The notes: generated by a model from the sequence alone, not told the origin. A stretch of DNA of 64,000 nt from Pontibacter liquoris (GCF_022758235.1 NZ_JALEBG010000002.1:186001-250000); one strand, 5' to 3'; numbered from the stretch's first letter, positions 43,162-53,390 are shown. Translations and numbers: made by a program.

Positions 43162-43297
43162 GCTTTTATACTTTCTCTGTAGCAGCGTAAGTTTATAAAT
43201 TCATTGTAGAGGTCGGATTAAAATCGGAAAGAGCGGGAAGAGGATAATAAAGGGGCATTTGAAGCAGAAATGAATTTTGTGTTTTGTCACACTCACA

Positions 43298-43783
43298 CTA
43301 AATCTGTGATAATGGCGCAGTTAAATCCTTGATCTCTACCTGGAGTTCCTGAGCAAAAGGCTCCAATAGCTGCAGCGTAACTTCTTTTTTGCTACTCTGA
43401 GAAAGTAGAATTTTAGTCTCATCATCTAGCCAGAGATAACCATCAAAAGAAGTGGAAACCGTAGATGACCATGAATGCCTTGTGGACTGATGAATTGTTC
43501 TGTTCTTCTTTAAGAAGATGCTCTTCACACCTGGATATGGCTCCTTTTTTCCAATGGTGTACCCCAGCATGTTAATTCCTATAGTATAAGTGCCTTGGTA
43601 CAGGTCTATTTCAAGGCACTTAAATGCGATAAATGGATAAATACCAGCAATTATCAAAAACACGCCTATACCAGGTTGAGTCAGGCAAAAAGTGCAGCCA
43701 CCCACAATGATGATTATAGCACATACTTTGGTACTAAGCCCCAAAGGTTCTGATAGTCTGTACCGGAGCAGGTTGGCTTTCAT
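43298..43783 (-). CDS. AT-rich membrane protein of unknown function
   Basis: A 161-residue protein with a membrane hairpin (two segments, about residues 20-55, IIIIVGGCTFCLTQPGIGVFLIIAGIYPFIAF) and a soluble C-terminal domain of beta strands, similar in layout to small PH-like membrane proteins. AT-rich like the gene at 42385. No family assigned. Confidence 0.6.
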   Translation of the reverse strand: MKANLLRYRLSEPLGLSTKVCAIIIIVGGCTFCLTQPGIGVFLIIAGIYPFIAFKCLEIDLYQGTYTIGINMLGYTIGKKEPYPGVKSIFLKKNRTIHQSTRHSWSSTVSTSFDGYLWLDDETKILLSQSSKKEVTLQLLEPFAQELQVEIKDLTAPLSQI

Positions 43784-43894
43784 TAGTACAAGGTATGGTT
43801 TTTCTGTTTTTCCTTATTATCTCTATCCTTTTATATTCTCTCCCCCGAAACCTTCTCTCCTCCCCTGCAGTTCTGATAAGACGTTAACTTGTAG

Positions 43895-43902
43895 TATCTT
43901 TG
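43895..43902 (+). promoter_or_regulatory. Candidate -7 box for mfd
   Basis: TATCTTTG matches TAnnTTTG exactly, 77 bases before the mfd ATG. A clear -33 TTG is not seen at the expected distance. Confidence 0.4.
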
Positions 43903-43978
43903 TAAGAAGAAAGAACAGCAGAACACGGCTATACTTGCAGCCCTGTGTTCTGCCTTTGCTGTTTTGTTATAGAACTGG

Positions 43979-46900
43979 ATGAAAGTATCTGATTTTTTAG
44001 AACTCTACCGCCTCGACAGCGTGGTGCAAACCATTGCCGAGCGCCTGAAAGCCAATAACGCGTACCGCCTGCAATTAAAAGGCCTTGCCGGCAGCCTGGA
44101 TGCCGTGCTGGCCTCGGCGGTGTATACCATCAATCACCAGCACCAACTCTTTGTGTTACACGACCGGGAGGAGGCCGCTTATTTTTACACCGACCTCAAA
44201 AATCTGCTCGGCGACACGCAGGAAGTGCTGTTGTTCCCCACTTCTTACAAGCGCCCTTATAGCTTCGACGATACCGAGAACGCCAACATCCTCATGCGGG
44301 CCGAGGTGCTCAACCGCCTCAACCAGAAAACCGGCAAAGGCGAGCTCATCGTAACCTACCCCGAAGCGCTGACGGAGAAAGTGATCAACAAAAAATCGCT
44401 GGTGGAGAACACGCTGGGCGCCAAAGTGGGCGAAAAGCTGGATGTCAATTTCCTGAGTGAGATGCTGGCCGAGTATGGCTTTGAACGTACCGAGTTTGTG
44501 TACGAAGCCGGCCAGTATGCCGTGCGCGGAGGCATTGTGGACGTATTTTCCTACGCCAACGACCTGCCCTACCGCATCGAGCTTTTCGGCGACGAGATCG
44601 AAAGTATCCGCACTTTCGACCCCGACACGCAGCTGAGCGTGGAGACCAAGAAAGCGATCTCCATCATTCCGAACGTGCAAACCAAGCTCTTACAGGAAAC
44701 ACGCGAGGCCTTTCTGGATTACCTGCCCGAAAACACGAATATCTGGTTCAAGGACATCCGCCAGACGCTGGACGTAATCGAGGAATATTTCGAAAAAGCC
44801 TCGTTTGCGTTTGAGAAGATGCTGGCCGGCAGCGGCGGCACCCAAATTGTGTCGGACCCCGAGCAGCTGTTCCAGACGCAGAAGCAGTTTAAAAAGCTGT
44901 TAGATAACTTCAACGTCATCGAGATCGGCAAGCGCTTTCACTTTAAAACAGCCGAGATCATACAGCTGCAGGTCAAGCCGCAGCCTTCTTTCAACAAGGA
45001 TTTCAAACGGCTGGTAAAAGATCTGCACGAGCACCAGGGCGACGGCTTTGTCAACATCATCGCCACCGATTCGCCGCGCCAGATCAACCGCCTCACCATG
45101 ATCTTTGATGAACTGGACCACGACGTGCGGTTCCAGCACCTGCCGGTTTCGTTACGCGAAGGCTTCATCGACCAGACCCTCAAGATCACCTGCTACACCG
45201 ACCACCAGCTCTTCGACCGTTTTTACCAGCACAAGGCCAAGGAAGGTCATTCCAAATCCAAAGCCATGACGCTGAAAGAGCTGCGCTCGCTGCAGCCTGG
45301 CGATTACGTGACGCACGTGGATTACGGCATCGGGCGTTTTGCGGGGCTGGAGAAAGTGGAGGTGGGCGGCCGTTTGCAGGAAGCGATCCGGCTGGTATAC
45401 CGCGACGATGATCTGCTCTACGTCTCTATCCACTCGCTGCACAAGATCTCAAAGTATAGCGGCAAGGAAGGCGGCCCGCCAAGTATGAGCAAGCTGGGCT
45501 CGCCGGAATGGGAGAACAAGAAAAAGAAGGTCAAGAGCAAAGTAAAAGACATTGCGCATGAGTTGATCTCGCTTTACGCCAAGCGCAAGGCCGCGCCGGG
45601 CTATGCTTATACCCGCGACGGCTTTCTACAGGCCGAGCTCGAATCGTCGTTTATTTACGAGGATACGCCCGACCAGGCAAAATCGACTGAAGATGTGAAA
45701 GCCGACATGGAGCAGCCGCACCCCATGGACCGCCTCGTGTGCGGCGACGTGGGTTTCGGCAAAACCGAGGTGGCCATACGGGCTGCTTTCAAAGCGGCCT
45801 GCGACGGCAAGCAGGTGGCTATGCTGGTGCCCACTACCATACTGGCCATGCAGCATTACCGCACTTTCCACCAGCGGCTGGAGCAGTTCCCCGTTACCGT
45901 GGACTATATCAACCGCTTTAAAACGGCCAAGGACACAAAGGAAACACTCAAAAAACTGGCAGAAGGTAAGATCGATATCCTGATTGGCACGCACCGCATC
46001 GTGAGCAAGGATGTCAAGTTCAAAGACCTGGGCCTGATGATCGTGGACGAGGAACAGAAGTTCGGCGTAAAAACCAAAGAGAAGCTGCGCGAGATGAAGA
46101 TCAACGTGGATACACTCACGCTCACGGCCACGCCGATTCCGCGCACGCTGCACTTCTCGCTGATGGGTGCCCGCGACCTGAGCGTAATTGCCACGCCGCC
46201 GCCCAACCGCCAGCCGGTAAAAACAGAGCTCCACGTGTTCGACGAAACGCTAATCCGCGACGCGGTGGTGTATGAGATGAAGCGCGGCGGGCAGGTCTTT
46301 TTCGTGCATAACCGCATCAAAGATATCGAGGAAATTGCCGCCATGATCCTGCGCCATGTGCCCGATGCCAAAGTAACCTACGCCCACGGCCAGATGGAGC
46401 CCGAAAAGCTCGAAAAGCGCATGATGAAGTTTGTGAACGGTGAGTATGACGTGCTGGTGAGCACCAACATCATCGAATCGGGCCTCGATATTGAGAACGC
46501 CAATACCATTATCATCAACCGCGCCCACATGTTCGGCCTCTCGGACCTGCACCAGATGCGGGGCCGCGTGGGCCGCTCCAACAAAAAAGCGTATTGCTAT
46601 TTGCTCACCCCGCCGGTAGCCGGCCTGCCAAGCGACGCGCGCAAGCGCCTGAGCACGCTGGAAGAGTTCTCGGATCTGGGCGAAGGCTTCAAGATCGCCA
46701 TGCGTGACCTGGACATACGCGGCGCAGGTAATCTGCTGGGCGGCGAGCAAAGTGGTTTTATCACCGATCTGGGTTTTGAGATGTACCACCAGGTGCTCGA
46801 CGATGCCATCAAAGAACTGAAAGAAACCGAGTTCCGCGACCTGTTCCTCAAAGACAACCTGGAGCAGTTCATTGAGCCTGTGCGCGAGTGCTCGATCGAA

Positions 46901-47350
46901 ACAGATATGGAAGTGCTGATTCCGGACTGGTATGTGAGCAACATCTCCGAGCGCCTGAACCTCTACAGCAAGCTCGATGGCACCAAAGACATGGAGGAGC
47001 TCGAAAAGCTGCGCGACAACATCGTGGACCGCTTTGGCCCGCTGCCTGAGGAGGTACAGAAGCTGATCGACATTGTAAAGCTGCGCTGGCAGGCCCAGCA
47101 ACTCGGTTTCGAGAAGCTTACCATCAAAAAGGAAGTGATGAAAGGCTACATTCCGTCCGAGAACAACGATGCTTATTTCCAGTCCGATATCTTTGGCAAC
47201 ATCCTCAAGTATGTGCAGCAGCATTCGCGGCACTCGCGCCTGAAAGAGGCCAAGCACAAGCTGGTGGTGACCGTGGAGGATATCCGAAGTATAAAAGAGG
47301 CAAAAGATGTGTTCGAAGGCTTCGGCATAAAAGAACCTGCCTCTGCCTGA
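43979..47350 (+). CDS. mfd: Transcription-repair coupling factor Mfd
   Basis: A 1123-residue translocase that removes stalled RNA polymerase and recruits UvrA. In order: UvrB-like domains (1-about 330), RNA polymerase-interaction domain (LKELRSLQPGDYVTHVDYGIGRFAGLEKV), then the RecG-like motor with Walker A GDVGFGKTEVAIRA, DEEQKFGV (DEEQ box), TATPIPRTL, and the motif VI region QMRGRVGRSNKKAYCYLL, and the C-terminal TRCF domain. Full length. Monocistronic, closed by a hairpin. Confidence 0.98.
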   Translation: MKVSDFLELYRLDSVVQTIAERLKANNAYRLQLKGLAGSLDAVLASAVYTINHQHQLFVLHDREEAAYFYTDLKNLLGDTQEVLLFPTSYKRPYSFDDTENANILMRAEVLNRLNQKTGKGELIVTYPEALTEKVINKKSLVENTLGAKVGEKLDVNFLSEMLAEYGFERTEFVYEAGQYAVRGGIVDVFSYANDLPYRIELFGDEIESIRTFDPDTQLSVETKKAISIIPNVQTKLLQETREAFLDYLPENTNIWFKDIRQTLDVIEEYFEKASFAFEKMLAGSGGTQIVSDPEQLFQTQKQFKKLLDNFNVIEIGKRFHFKTAEIIQLQVKPQPSFNKDFKRLVKDLHEHQGDGFVNIIATDSPRQINRLTMIFDELDHDVRFQHLPVSLREGFIDQTLKITCYTDHQLFDRFYQHKAKEGHSKSKAMTLKELRSLQPGDYVTHVDYGIGRFAGLEKVEVGGRLQEAIRLVYRDDDLLYVSIHSLHKISKYSGKEGGPPSMSKLGSPEWENKKKKVKSKVKDIAHELISLYAKRKAAPGYAYTRDGFLQAELESSFIYEDTPDQAKSTEDVKADMEQPHPMDRLVCGDVGFGKTEVAIRAAFKAACDGKQVAMLVPTTILAMQHYRTFHQRLEQFPVTVDYINRFKTAKDTKETLKKLAEGKIDILIGTHRIVSKDVKFKDLGLMIVDEEQKFGVKTKEKLREMKINVDTLTLTATPIPRTLHFSLMGARDLSVIATPPPNRQPVKTELHVFDETLIRDAVVYEMKRGGQVFFVHNRIKDIEEIAAMILRHVPDAKVTYAHGQMEPEKLEKRMMKFVNGEYDVLVSTNIIESGLDIENANTIIINRAHMFGLSDLHQMRGRVGRSNKKAYCYLLTPPVAGLPSDARKRLSTLEEFSDLGEGFKIAMRDLDIRGAGNLLGGEQSGFITDLGFEMYHQVLDDAIKELKETEFRDLFLKDNLEQFIEPVRECSIETDMEVLIPDWYVSNISERLNLYSKLDGTKDMEELEKLRDNIVDRFGPLPEEVQKLIDIVKLRWQAQQLGFEKLTIKKEVMKGYIPSENNDAYFQSDIFGNILKYVQQHSRHSRLKEAKHKLVVTVEDIRSIKEAKDVFEGFGIKEPASA

Positions 47351-47381
47351 CCCTTGCCCTTGCTCCGGCAAAACCAGGTAT

Positions 47382-47424
47382 AAACCCACATCGTACGCCA
47401 TACAGGCAGGCGGTGTGGGTTTTT
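47382..47424 (+). terminator. Terminator after mfd
   Basis: A perfect 9-bp stem (AAACCCACA and TGTGGGTTT) around a 23-base loop, then TTTGC. Confidence 0.65.
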
Positions 47425-47556
47425 GCTTTCTTCAGCAACCTGCTTCACTGCAAATACACGCCCCCTGTTAAAGCGTATTCATATTTAATATTGATGTGAT
47501 ACTGTTTTTTACTTACCTTACTAAGCGTTGCCCTAGCAGCATACACCGCACGACGT

Positions 47557-49197
47557 ATGAGACATCACATGCTTGAAAACAAAACAGCACCTCTTATCTC
47601 CTTAGAGCCGGTTTTTCGTGCGCTGCCCGGGCTATACATGCTGTTGTCGCCTACGTTTATCATTCTCGATATCACCGACGCTTACATCCGCACTACTCGG
47701 GGCGACCGCGCTGGCCTGCTGAACCGAAACATCCTGGATTCGCTGGAGGATGTGCCACAAGCCGGCAACGTGACCACCAGAATGCTCCTGGAAGCCTCGC
47801 TGCAGCACGTGCGCCAGCACCGGGAACCTCATACCATGGACACGCTTACCTTTGAGATCCCGTTGCCTGCTGCGCAGGGCGGCGGTACCGAAGAGCGGTT
47901 CTGGCATACGTCCCATACGCCGGTTTTTGACCAGCAGGGCGAGTTGGCCTACATCCTGCACGAGACCCGCGACATAACCGAGCAGGTGCGCCTGGAGCAG
48001 GAAAAGATCTTTAGCCGGGAGCAGCTCACCTTACTCTCTACTGCATTGGATGCCGTAGCCTGGGAGTATGACATAGTGCACAACAAAATGCATTGGGGCC
48101 AGGGCTTGCAGGAAGTGTTCGGCTACACACCCGAGGAAATGGGCCCGGGCGGCGAATCCTGGGATGACCGCGTGCACCCGGCCGATTTCCCAGCCATCCG
48201 CGACAGCATTAACCAGGCGACCGCCAGCGGCAGCAAGATATGGAGTGGCGAATACCGCTTCCGCAAAGCCGACGGCACCTATACCCATGTGTTGGACCAG
48301 GGCTACATTGTGTACGACAGCAACCGGAAGCCGATCCGTACCATCGGGTCCATCATCGATCTGGCTAAAAGCAAACGGGCCGAAGACTCCCTGCAGGAAA
48401 GCCAGGACCGTTTTCGCCACCTTCTGGAAATATTGCCCCACATGGCCTGGACAGCCGACGCCAAAGGCCGCGTAACTTACTTTAACGATAATTGGTACAG
48501 CTACACCGGCATGCCCCCGGGCCAGACAGATGGCTGGGTAAACATGGTCCACCCCGAAGACACCGCCCAGCTCCTAACGGCCTGGAGCGAGGCCATCGCT
48601 CTCGGTACGATGTATGAGCAGGAGTACCGCATCCGCAACTGCCTGGATGGCAGCTACCATTATTTTCTGGAACGGGCCATGCCCATGTTTGATAACGAGG
48701 GCAAGGTCAAGATGTGGATCGGCACCTTTACCGACATAGAAGACCAGCGCCATACCGTAGAGCAGCTGGATTTAAAAGACCAGCAGCTGCATAACATCCT
48801 GAACCTGTCGCCGGCGCACCTGTGCCTGCTGCACGGCCCCGAGCACATGTGCCAGTATGTCACCCCCGGCGTGTACCAACTCTACGGCAACCGCCGGTAC
48901 CTGGGGCTCACCGCCCGCCAGATATGGCCCGAGCTGCAGCCCCTGGGTTTCTTCGACCTGCTGGACCAGGTATATCAGAAAGGTGATACCGTTCAGCTGA
49001 CGGAACTGAAAATACCCATAGACCGCTACCAGAACGGCAAACCCGAGAATGCCTATTTTAACTTTAAATATCAGCCCCTGCTGGATAACAAAGGAGAGCG
49101 GGAGGGCGTTCTTATATCAGCCATAGAGGTGACGGAGCTGGTAGAGATGAAGCGCAAAGCAGCAGCGCTGGAAAAAGAACTGCAGCAAAGATCATAG
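47557..49197 (+). CDS. Multi-PAS sensor protein without a kinase domain
   Basis: A 546-residue soluble protein. An N-terminal PAS-like segment (LLSPTFIILDITDAYIRTTRGDR) is followed by about three PAS/PAC repeats with YRFRKADGTYTHVLDQGYIV, TYFNDNWYSYTG and YEQEYRIRNCLDGSYHYFLERAMP. It ends in a short coiled coil (MKRKAAALEKELQQRS) and has no histidine kinase, GGDEF or other output domain. It is probably a partner of the kinase encoded 68 bases downstream, whose N-terminus is homologous. Confidence 0.85.
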   Translation: MRHHMLENKTAPLISLEPVFRALPGLYMLLSPTFIILDITDAYIRTTRGDRAGLLNRNILDSLEDVPQAGNVTTRMLLEASLQHVRQHREPHTMDTLTFEIPLPAAQGGGTEERFWHTSHTPVFDQQGELAYILHETRDITEQVRLEQEKIFSREQLTLLSTALDAVAWEYDIVHNKMHWGQGLQEVFGYTPEEMGPGGESWDDRVHPADFPAIRDSINQATASGSKIWSGEYRFRKADGTYTHVLDQGYIVYDSNRKPIRTIGSIIDLAKSKRAEDSLQESQDRFRHLLEILPHMAWTADAKGRVTYFNDNWYSYTGMPPGQTDGWVNMVHPEDTAQLLTAWSEAIALGTMYEQEYRIRNCLDGSYHYFLERAMPMFDNEGKVKMWIGTFTDIEDQRHTVEQLDLKDQQLHNILNLSPAHLCLLHGPEHMCQYVTPGVYQLYGNRRYLGLTARQIWPELQPLGFFDLLDQVYQKGDTVQLTELKIPIDRYQNGKPENAYFNFKYQPLLDNKGEREGVLISAIEVTELVEMKRKAAALEKELQQRS

Positions 49198-49265
49198 CCT
49201 GCATAAGGGCCATGTACCAGGTTTATACTTAAGATTCAGCATACCATCAGGCACTAACTTTACGA

Positions 49266-51944
49266 ATGGAAAACACAGTTGGCTTGCAGCCAGAACCAGA
49301 TTACCACCAGCTCTTTGCGTGTTTACCAAGTTTATGTGTGCTGCTGTCTCCTGAACTAAAAGTGCTATCCGCAACAGACGCGTACCTGAAAATGATCGCC
49401 GCATCGCGGAAAGAGTTTACCGGAACGTATTTCCCTGCCTTTTTTGCCAGCTACCCTACCGGCGCCAACCCTACCTTACAGGAGCGTTTTGAGCGGGCGT
49501 GCCGTTTGGTGCTGGCCGAAAAGAAAGCCCATGCGTTGCCCGGGCTTCTGCTGCACGGCGCGGGCACAACCGGCAACCGCTGCTGGCACGTTACCGGCAA
49601 ACCTGTACCTGATACTACCGGCGAGGCATCGTACCTGCTGCTGGAGATCAGCGAAGTGATGGCCGCATTGCCGCAGGAGGCTGAATTCCAACATCCGCAA
49701 GCCGGCACCCCGCCGAAAGCAGGTATAGACGACAGCGCCATGTGGGAATGCGATATCCCGAACAAAAAACTGACCTGGACCGAGGCGTACAAAGAACTAT
49801 TCGGCTACACGGACGCGGACCTGCAACAGACGCTGCAGGATTCCCTGGCTCAGATCCACCCGGAGGATGCAGCGCGCGTTACCCAATCCTTTGCCGATAT
49901 CTTTGCCTTAAACAGCAAACAGTTTACCCTCGAATATCGCTTCCGCAAAGCCGACGGCACCTATACGAGGGTTCGGAACCACGGCTATAGTATGTATGAT
50001 ACTGCAGGAAAGCCCGTACGCCTGATCGGTTCTATCCTGGACCTGCGCAAACACCGCGCACAGGAGCAGGAACTGCAGGCCAGCACCCAGCGCTTTGAAC
50101 GCGTGGCCAAAGCCACCAACGATGTTATCTGGGACTGGAACCTGCGGGACGATAGCATCTGGTGGAACGATGGCTTCCAGACCCTGTTCGGCTACCCCAA
50201 AGAAGAAACCTACACCGCTGACTCCTGGATAAGCCACCTTCACCCCGACGATGCCGAAGCGGTGAAAGCCTCGATATACAACGTAATTGATGGCGGCGAA
50301 GAAAACTGGTCTGCCGAGTACCGCTTCTGTTGCGCCGACGGCAGCACAAAGCTGGTGCTGGACAAAGGCTATGTTATCCGCCAAAAAGACGGCACCCCCG
50401 TGCGCATGGTGGGCGCTATGATAGACATAACCGAGAAAAGGCGCGCCGAACAGAAGATCCGCCAAAACAATGCCCACACCCGGCAGGTACTCGAATCGCT
50501 GCCGCTCCTGGTCTGGACCGCATCGCCGGACGGATCGCTGCAGTATTTCAGCCAGCGCTGGTACGACTATACTGGTACTACTTTTGAGCAGATAAAAGCG
50601 CAGGGGTGGTCTGCCATACTTCACCCCGATGATATGGAGCACACCGACAGGCTGTGGCGCGAGGCACTTTCGTCGGGCAAGGACCTGGTAATAGAAAACC
50701 GCTGGAAGTCGGCCCAGGGCGGCACGTACCGCTGGTTCCTGGTGCGTAGCGTGCCCATCCGCGATAGCGAGGGAAAGATCACCAGCTGGGTAGGCACCCA
50801 TACCGACATTGAGGCCCAGAAGCAGATGATGCTGGCCCTGGAGGAAAGCAACCAGAAGTTCCGCTTTCTGGCCGAGTCTATTCCGCAGATGATCTGGACG
50901 GCCCTGCCCGATGGCTACCACGACTACTTTAACCGGCGCTGGACAGACTACACCCATTTATCGGTGCAGGAAGGCCGCGATATGAACTGGCTCATGATGC
51001 TCCACCCCGACGACCGGGCACGCACAAAAGAACGCTGGCAATACTCCCTCGACACCGGTGCCTTTTACGAGGCCGAGTTCCGGATAAAGAATGGCTCCAG
51101 CGATATTTACAGGTGGTTTCTGGGGCAAGCCATGCCCATGCGCGACCAACAGGGCAATATTGTAAAATGGTTTGGCTCCTGCACTGACATTGAAGACCAC
51201 AAACGGGCCGAAGAAGAACTGATAGAAAAGAACCTCGAACTGGCCCACATCAACCAGGACCTGGACAGCTTTGTATACACGGCTTCGCATGATTTAAAGC
51301 TCCCGGTCATCAACATGGCTACTATCTTTGAAGAGCTGGTGGCCTCGGCCAGCTTTACCGACCCGGACGCGCACAAGATGATCGGCATGTTCAACAAATC
51401 GCTGCAGCAGCTCCATAACACCATCAACGACCTCTCGGAGGTAGTGAAGGTGCAGAAAGAGAAGACCCGCCACGTGGAACAGGTAAACCTGCAGGAGATA
51501 ACCGACGAGGTATCCGTCAGCCTGCAGGATAATCGCCTGGACACAACTATTAGTGTGACCACCGATTTTACGGCCATCGCTGTGGTGCCCTTTCCCCGCG
51601 CCAGCCTGAAGAGTGTGATCTACAACCTGCTCAGCAACGCCATCAAGTATAAAGTGCCCGGACGCCTGCCGGAAGTACACTTAAGCACAGCGCTGAAAGG
51701 CGATTTCGTACAACTAAAAGTAACCGATAATGGTTTAGGAATTGACATGGCCAGGCACCAGGACAAGCTGTTCCAGATGTTTAAGCGCTTCCACAGCCAT
51801 GTGAACGGCTCGGGGCTGGGGCTATACATCGTTAACAGGTTACTGGCCAACCACGGGGGGTATATTACCATTGAAAGCACCCTGAACGAGGGGACTACAT
51901 TTTACTTATACTTTAAACAAAAGAAGGCCTTGCCTGCCGCATAA
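49266..51944 (+). CDS. Multi-PAS sensor histidine kinase
   Basis: An 892-residue soluble hybrid of about five PAS/PAC repeats and a transmitter. H-box SHDLKLPV with H675, N-box NLLSNAIKYK near residue 787, G1 DNGLGID, F-box KLFQMFKRFH, and G2 GSGLGLYIV near 850. No membrane segment, so it senses cytoplasmic or membrane-permeant signals. N-terminal segment (LLSPELKVLSATDAYLKM) matches that of the preceding PAS protein. It is 3 bases upstream of its likely receiver. Confidence 0.95.
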   Translation: MENTVGLQPEPDYHQLFACLPSLCVLLSPELKVLSATDAYLKMIAASRKEFTGTYFPAFFASYPTGANPTLQERFERACRLVLAEKKAHALPGLLLHGAGTTGNRCWHVTGKPVPDTTGEASYLLLEISEVMAALPQEAEFQHPQAGTPPKAGIDDSAMWECDIPNKKLTWTEAYKELFGYTDADLQQTLQDSLAQIHPEDAARVTQSFADIFALNSKQFTLEYRFRKADGTYTRVRNHGYSMYDTAGKPVRLIGSILDLRKHRAQEQELQASTQRFERVAKATNDVIWDWNLRDDSIWWNDGFQTLFGYPKEETYTADSWISHLHPDDAEAVKASIYNVIDGGEENWSAEYRFCCADGSTKLVLDKGYVIRQKDGTPVRMVGAMIDITEKRRAEQKIRQNNAHTRQVLESLPLLVWTASPDGSLQYFSQRWYDYTGTTFEQIKAQGWSAILHPDDMEHTDRLWREALSSGKDLVIENRWKSAQGGTYRWFLVRSVPIRDSEGKITSWVGTHTDIEAQKQMMLALEESNQKFRFLAESIPQMIWTALPDGYHDYFNRRWTDYTHLSVQEGRDMNWLMMLHPDDRARTKERWQYSLDTGAFYEAEFRIKNGSSDIYRWFLGQAMPMRDQQGNIVKWFGSCTDIEDHKRAEEELIEKNLELAHINQDLDSFVYTASHDLKLPVINMATIFEELVASASFTDPDAHKMIGMFNKSLQQLHNTINDLSEVVKVQKEKTRHVEQVNLQEITDEVSVSLQDNRLDTTISVTTDFTAIAVVPFPRASLKSVIYNLLSNAIKYKVPGRLPEVHLSTALKGDFVQLKVTDNGLGIDMARHQDKLFQMFKRFHSHVNGSGLGLYIVNRLLANHGGYITIESTLNEGTTFYLYFKQKKALPAA

Positions 51945-51947
51945 AAT

Positions 51948-52358
51948 ATGAAGACTGTAAACACAATTCTACTGATTGACGACGACGAAACAACCAACTA
52001 TCTGAACCACCGGTTGCTCTCGCGCATGAACGTAGCACCAGACATCCGCATCGTAACCAATGGCGAAGAAGCGCTCGGGTACCTGGAAAAAGCGTATACC
52101 GGTACCGAAGATTATCCGCTTCCCGACCTGATCCTGGTAGACATCAAGATGTCGGTAATGGATGGCTTTGAGTTCCTGGAGGAGTACAGCAAGTTTCCGG
52201 AAGACAAAAAGAAAGATACCGTAATGCTGATGCTGACCTCCTCGGCCAGCTTCTATGACCTTGAAAAACTGAAAGGATTTCCGGATGTGCGGCAGCACTT
52301 TTCCAAACCCCTCACCGAAGGCGACGTGCGGGATATCCTGCACGAATACTTCAAGTAA
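51948..52358 (+). CDS. Single-domain response regulator
   Basis: A 136-residue receiver of the Rcp1/CheY type: acidic pocket DDD at 11-13, phosphoacceptor D65 in LVDIKM, conserved Thr/Ser in MLTSS, and K120 in FSKP. No output domain. It starts 3 bases after the kinase stop, so the pair is translationally coupled. Rcp1-like receivers typically follow phytochrome-like or multi-PAS kinases. Confidence 0.95.
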   Translation: MKTVNTILLIDDDETTNYLNHRLLSRMNVAPDIRIVTNGEEALGYLEKAYTGTEDYPLPDLILVDIKMSVMDGFEFLEEYSKFPEDKKKDTVMLMLTSSASFYDLEKLKGFPDVRQHFSKPLTEGDVRDILHEYFK

Positions 52359-52383
52359 AAAACTCTTTAAAAACCACGCGCTC

Positions 52384-52420
52384 AGCACCCTTCCGCCCGC
52401 CCGGAAGGGTGCTTTCTGTT
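52384..52420 (+). terminator. Terminator of the PAS kinase operon
   Basis: A 12-bp stem (AGCACCCTTCCG and CGGAAGGGTGCT), 6-base loop, TTTCTGTTT tail, 25 bases after the response regulator stop. Confidence 0.8.
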
Positions 52421-52529
52421 TAGTCCGTTAGCGGGGCCGCTCCAACAATAGCGCCGGAACACCGTACAAATCAGTATCCGCAGCAGCGGATGTAACTATT
52501 GTAAACGTACCTAAAAAACCCCTAACGCT

Positions 52530-53315
52530 ATGACAGACAACGCAGGAGAAAACAGCAAGATCGGTGGTGAAAACCAACGCATCGGCCAGCAATTATACAA
52601 AAAGGACCAGGAGCAACAACAGCGTTACGGCTATCGTGGCGATCATAACCAGAAGTGGGACGAAGGCAATTACTTCCACACCGGCCTCAGCACCCATGGA
52701 GCCCAGGACCGCGGCAATTACCCACAGGGTGGCAGCAGCCATACTTCCTACAACCAGGGACAAAATGCCCATCCCGGCGACCACTATGGCAGCCGCTCCG
52801 ACAGCCCCTACCGCAACGAGCAATCGTTTATAAACCACGGTAACCGCGAAGGGCAAGGCAGCTATAACCAGTACGGTGGCTTTGTAAGCGGATCGCGCCC
52901 CGGCAACCTGCACGACGAGAACTCCTACCGCACCGACTCGGGGCGGGAAGGCCCCGGTACCCGCAGCCGTTACAAAGAGGATGATTACCGCTATGGCAGT
53001 GGCTCGCATAACTGGTACCGCGAAGGCCGCTACACGCCCGACGATGCCAGTACGCAGCGGCGCGACCCACGTGGCTTCTTTCAGCGCGTAAAAGACGGCT
53101 GGAACGACATCATGCACTCCGACGATCCCAACTACACCCCGCATGACTACTCCAGCCACGACCGCTTTGACCGCGAGCGCCGCGGATCGGAAGTATACCG
53201 GGACCGCAATTTTAACAGAGGATATGAAAGCGGCCCCCGCTGGGCAGATGAGTCAGACACCGGCCACGACAGGTATTCCGATGATACCGACAGAACGCAG
53301 CGCTACCGCAGGTAG
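52530..53315 (+). CDS. Polar, probably disordered protein (Gly/Tyr/Arg/Asp/His-rich)
   Basis: A 261-residue protein with almost no hydrophobic residues and many G, Y, R, N, S, D and H residues. It lacks a signal peptide. The only less polar island is GFFQRVKDGWNDIMHSDDPNYTP at about 185-205. Codon use is ordinary for the window, and the frame is closed by a terminator, so it is a real gene, not a shadow. Composition resembles stress- or desiccation-associated hydrophilins; function unproven. Confidence 0.7.
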   Translation: MTDNAGENSKIGGENQRIGQQLYKKDQEQQQRYGYRGDHNQKWDEGNYFHTGLSTHGAQDRGNYPQGGSSHTSYNQGQNAHPGDHYGSRSDSPYRNEQSFINHGNREGQGSYNQYGGFVSGSRPGNLHDENSYRTDSGREGPGTRSRYKEDDYRYGSGSHNWYREGRYTPDDASTQRRDPRGFFQRVKDGWNDIMHSDDPNYTPHDYSSHDRFDRERRGSEVYRDRNFNRGYESGPRWADESDTGHDRYSDDTDRTQRYRR

Positions 53316-53353
53316 TGCTGGAAAAAGGCGAATAGCCCGCAGCGCTATCCTTT

Positions 53354-53390
53354 AAAACAAAAGCCGGTCATTACAGCCGGCTTTTGTTTT
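53354..53390 (+). terminator. Terminator
   Basis: A 14-bp stem (AAAACAAAAGCCGG and CCGGCTTTTGTTTT) with a 9-base loop, 40 bases after the preceding stop. Confidence 0.85.

Noticed and set aside
42965..43198. Open frame of 77 codons in the 43-kb gap
   Set aside because: It runs through three palindromes and has no start or conservation evidence.
46250..47401. A 383-residue open frame opposite mfd
   Set aside because: Antisense shadow of mfd; no start signal or family pattern.
52593..53159. A 188-residue hydrophobic open frame opposite the disordered protein
   Set aside because: Its hydrophobic look is the complement of the polar codons of the sense gene; no start context. The sense gene has a fitting terminator.
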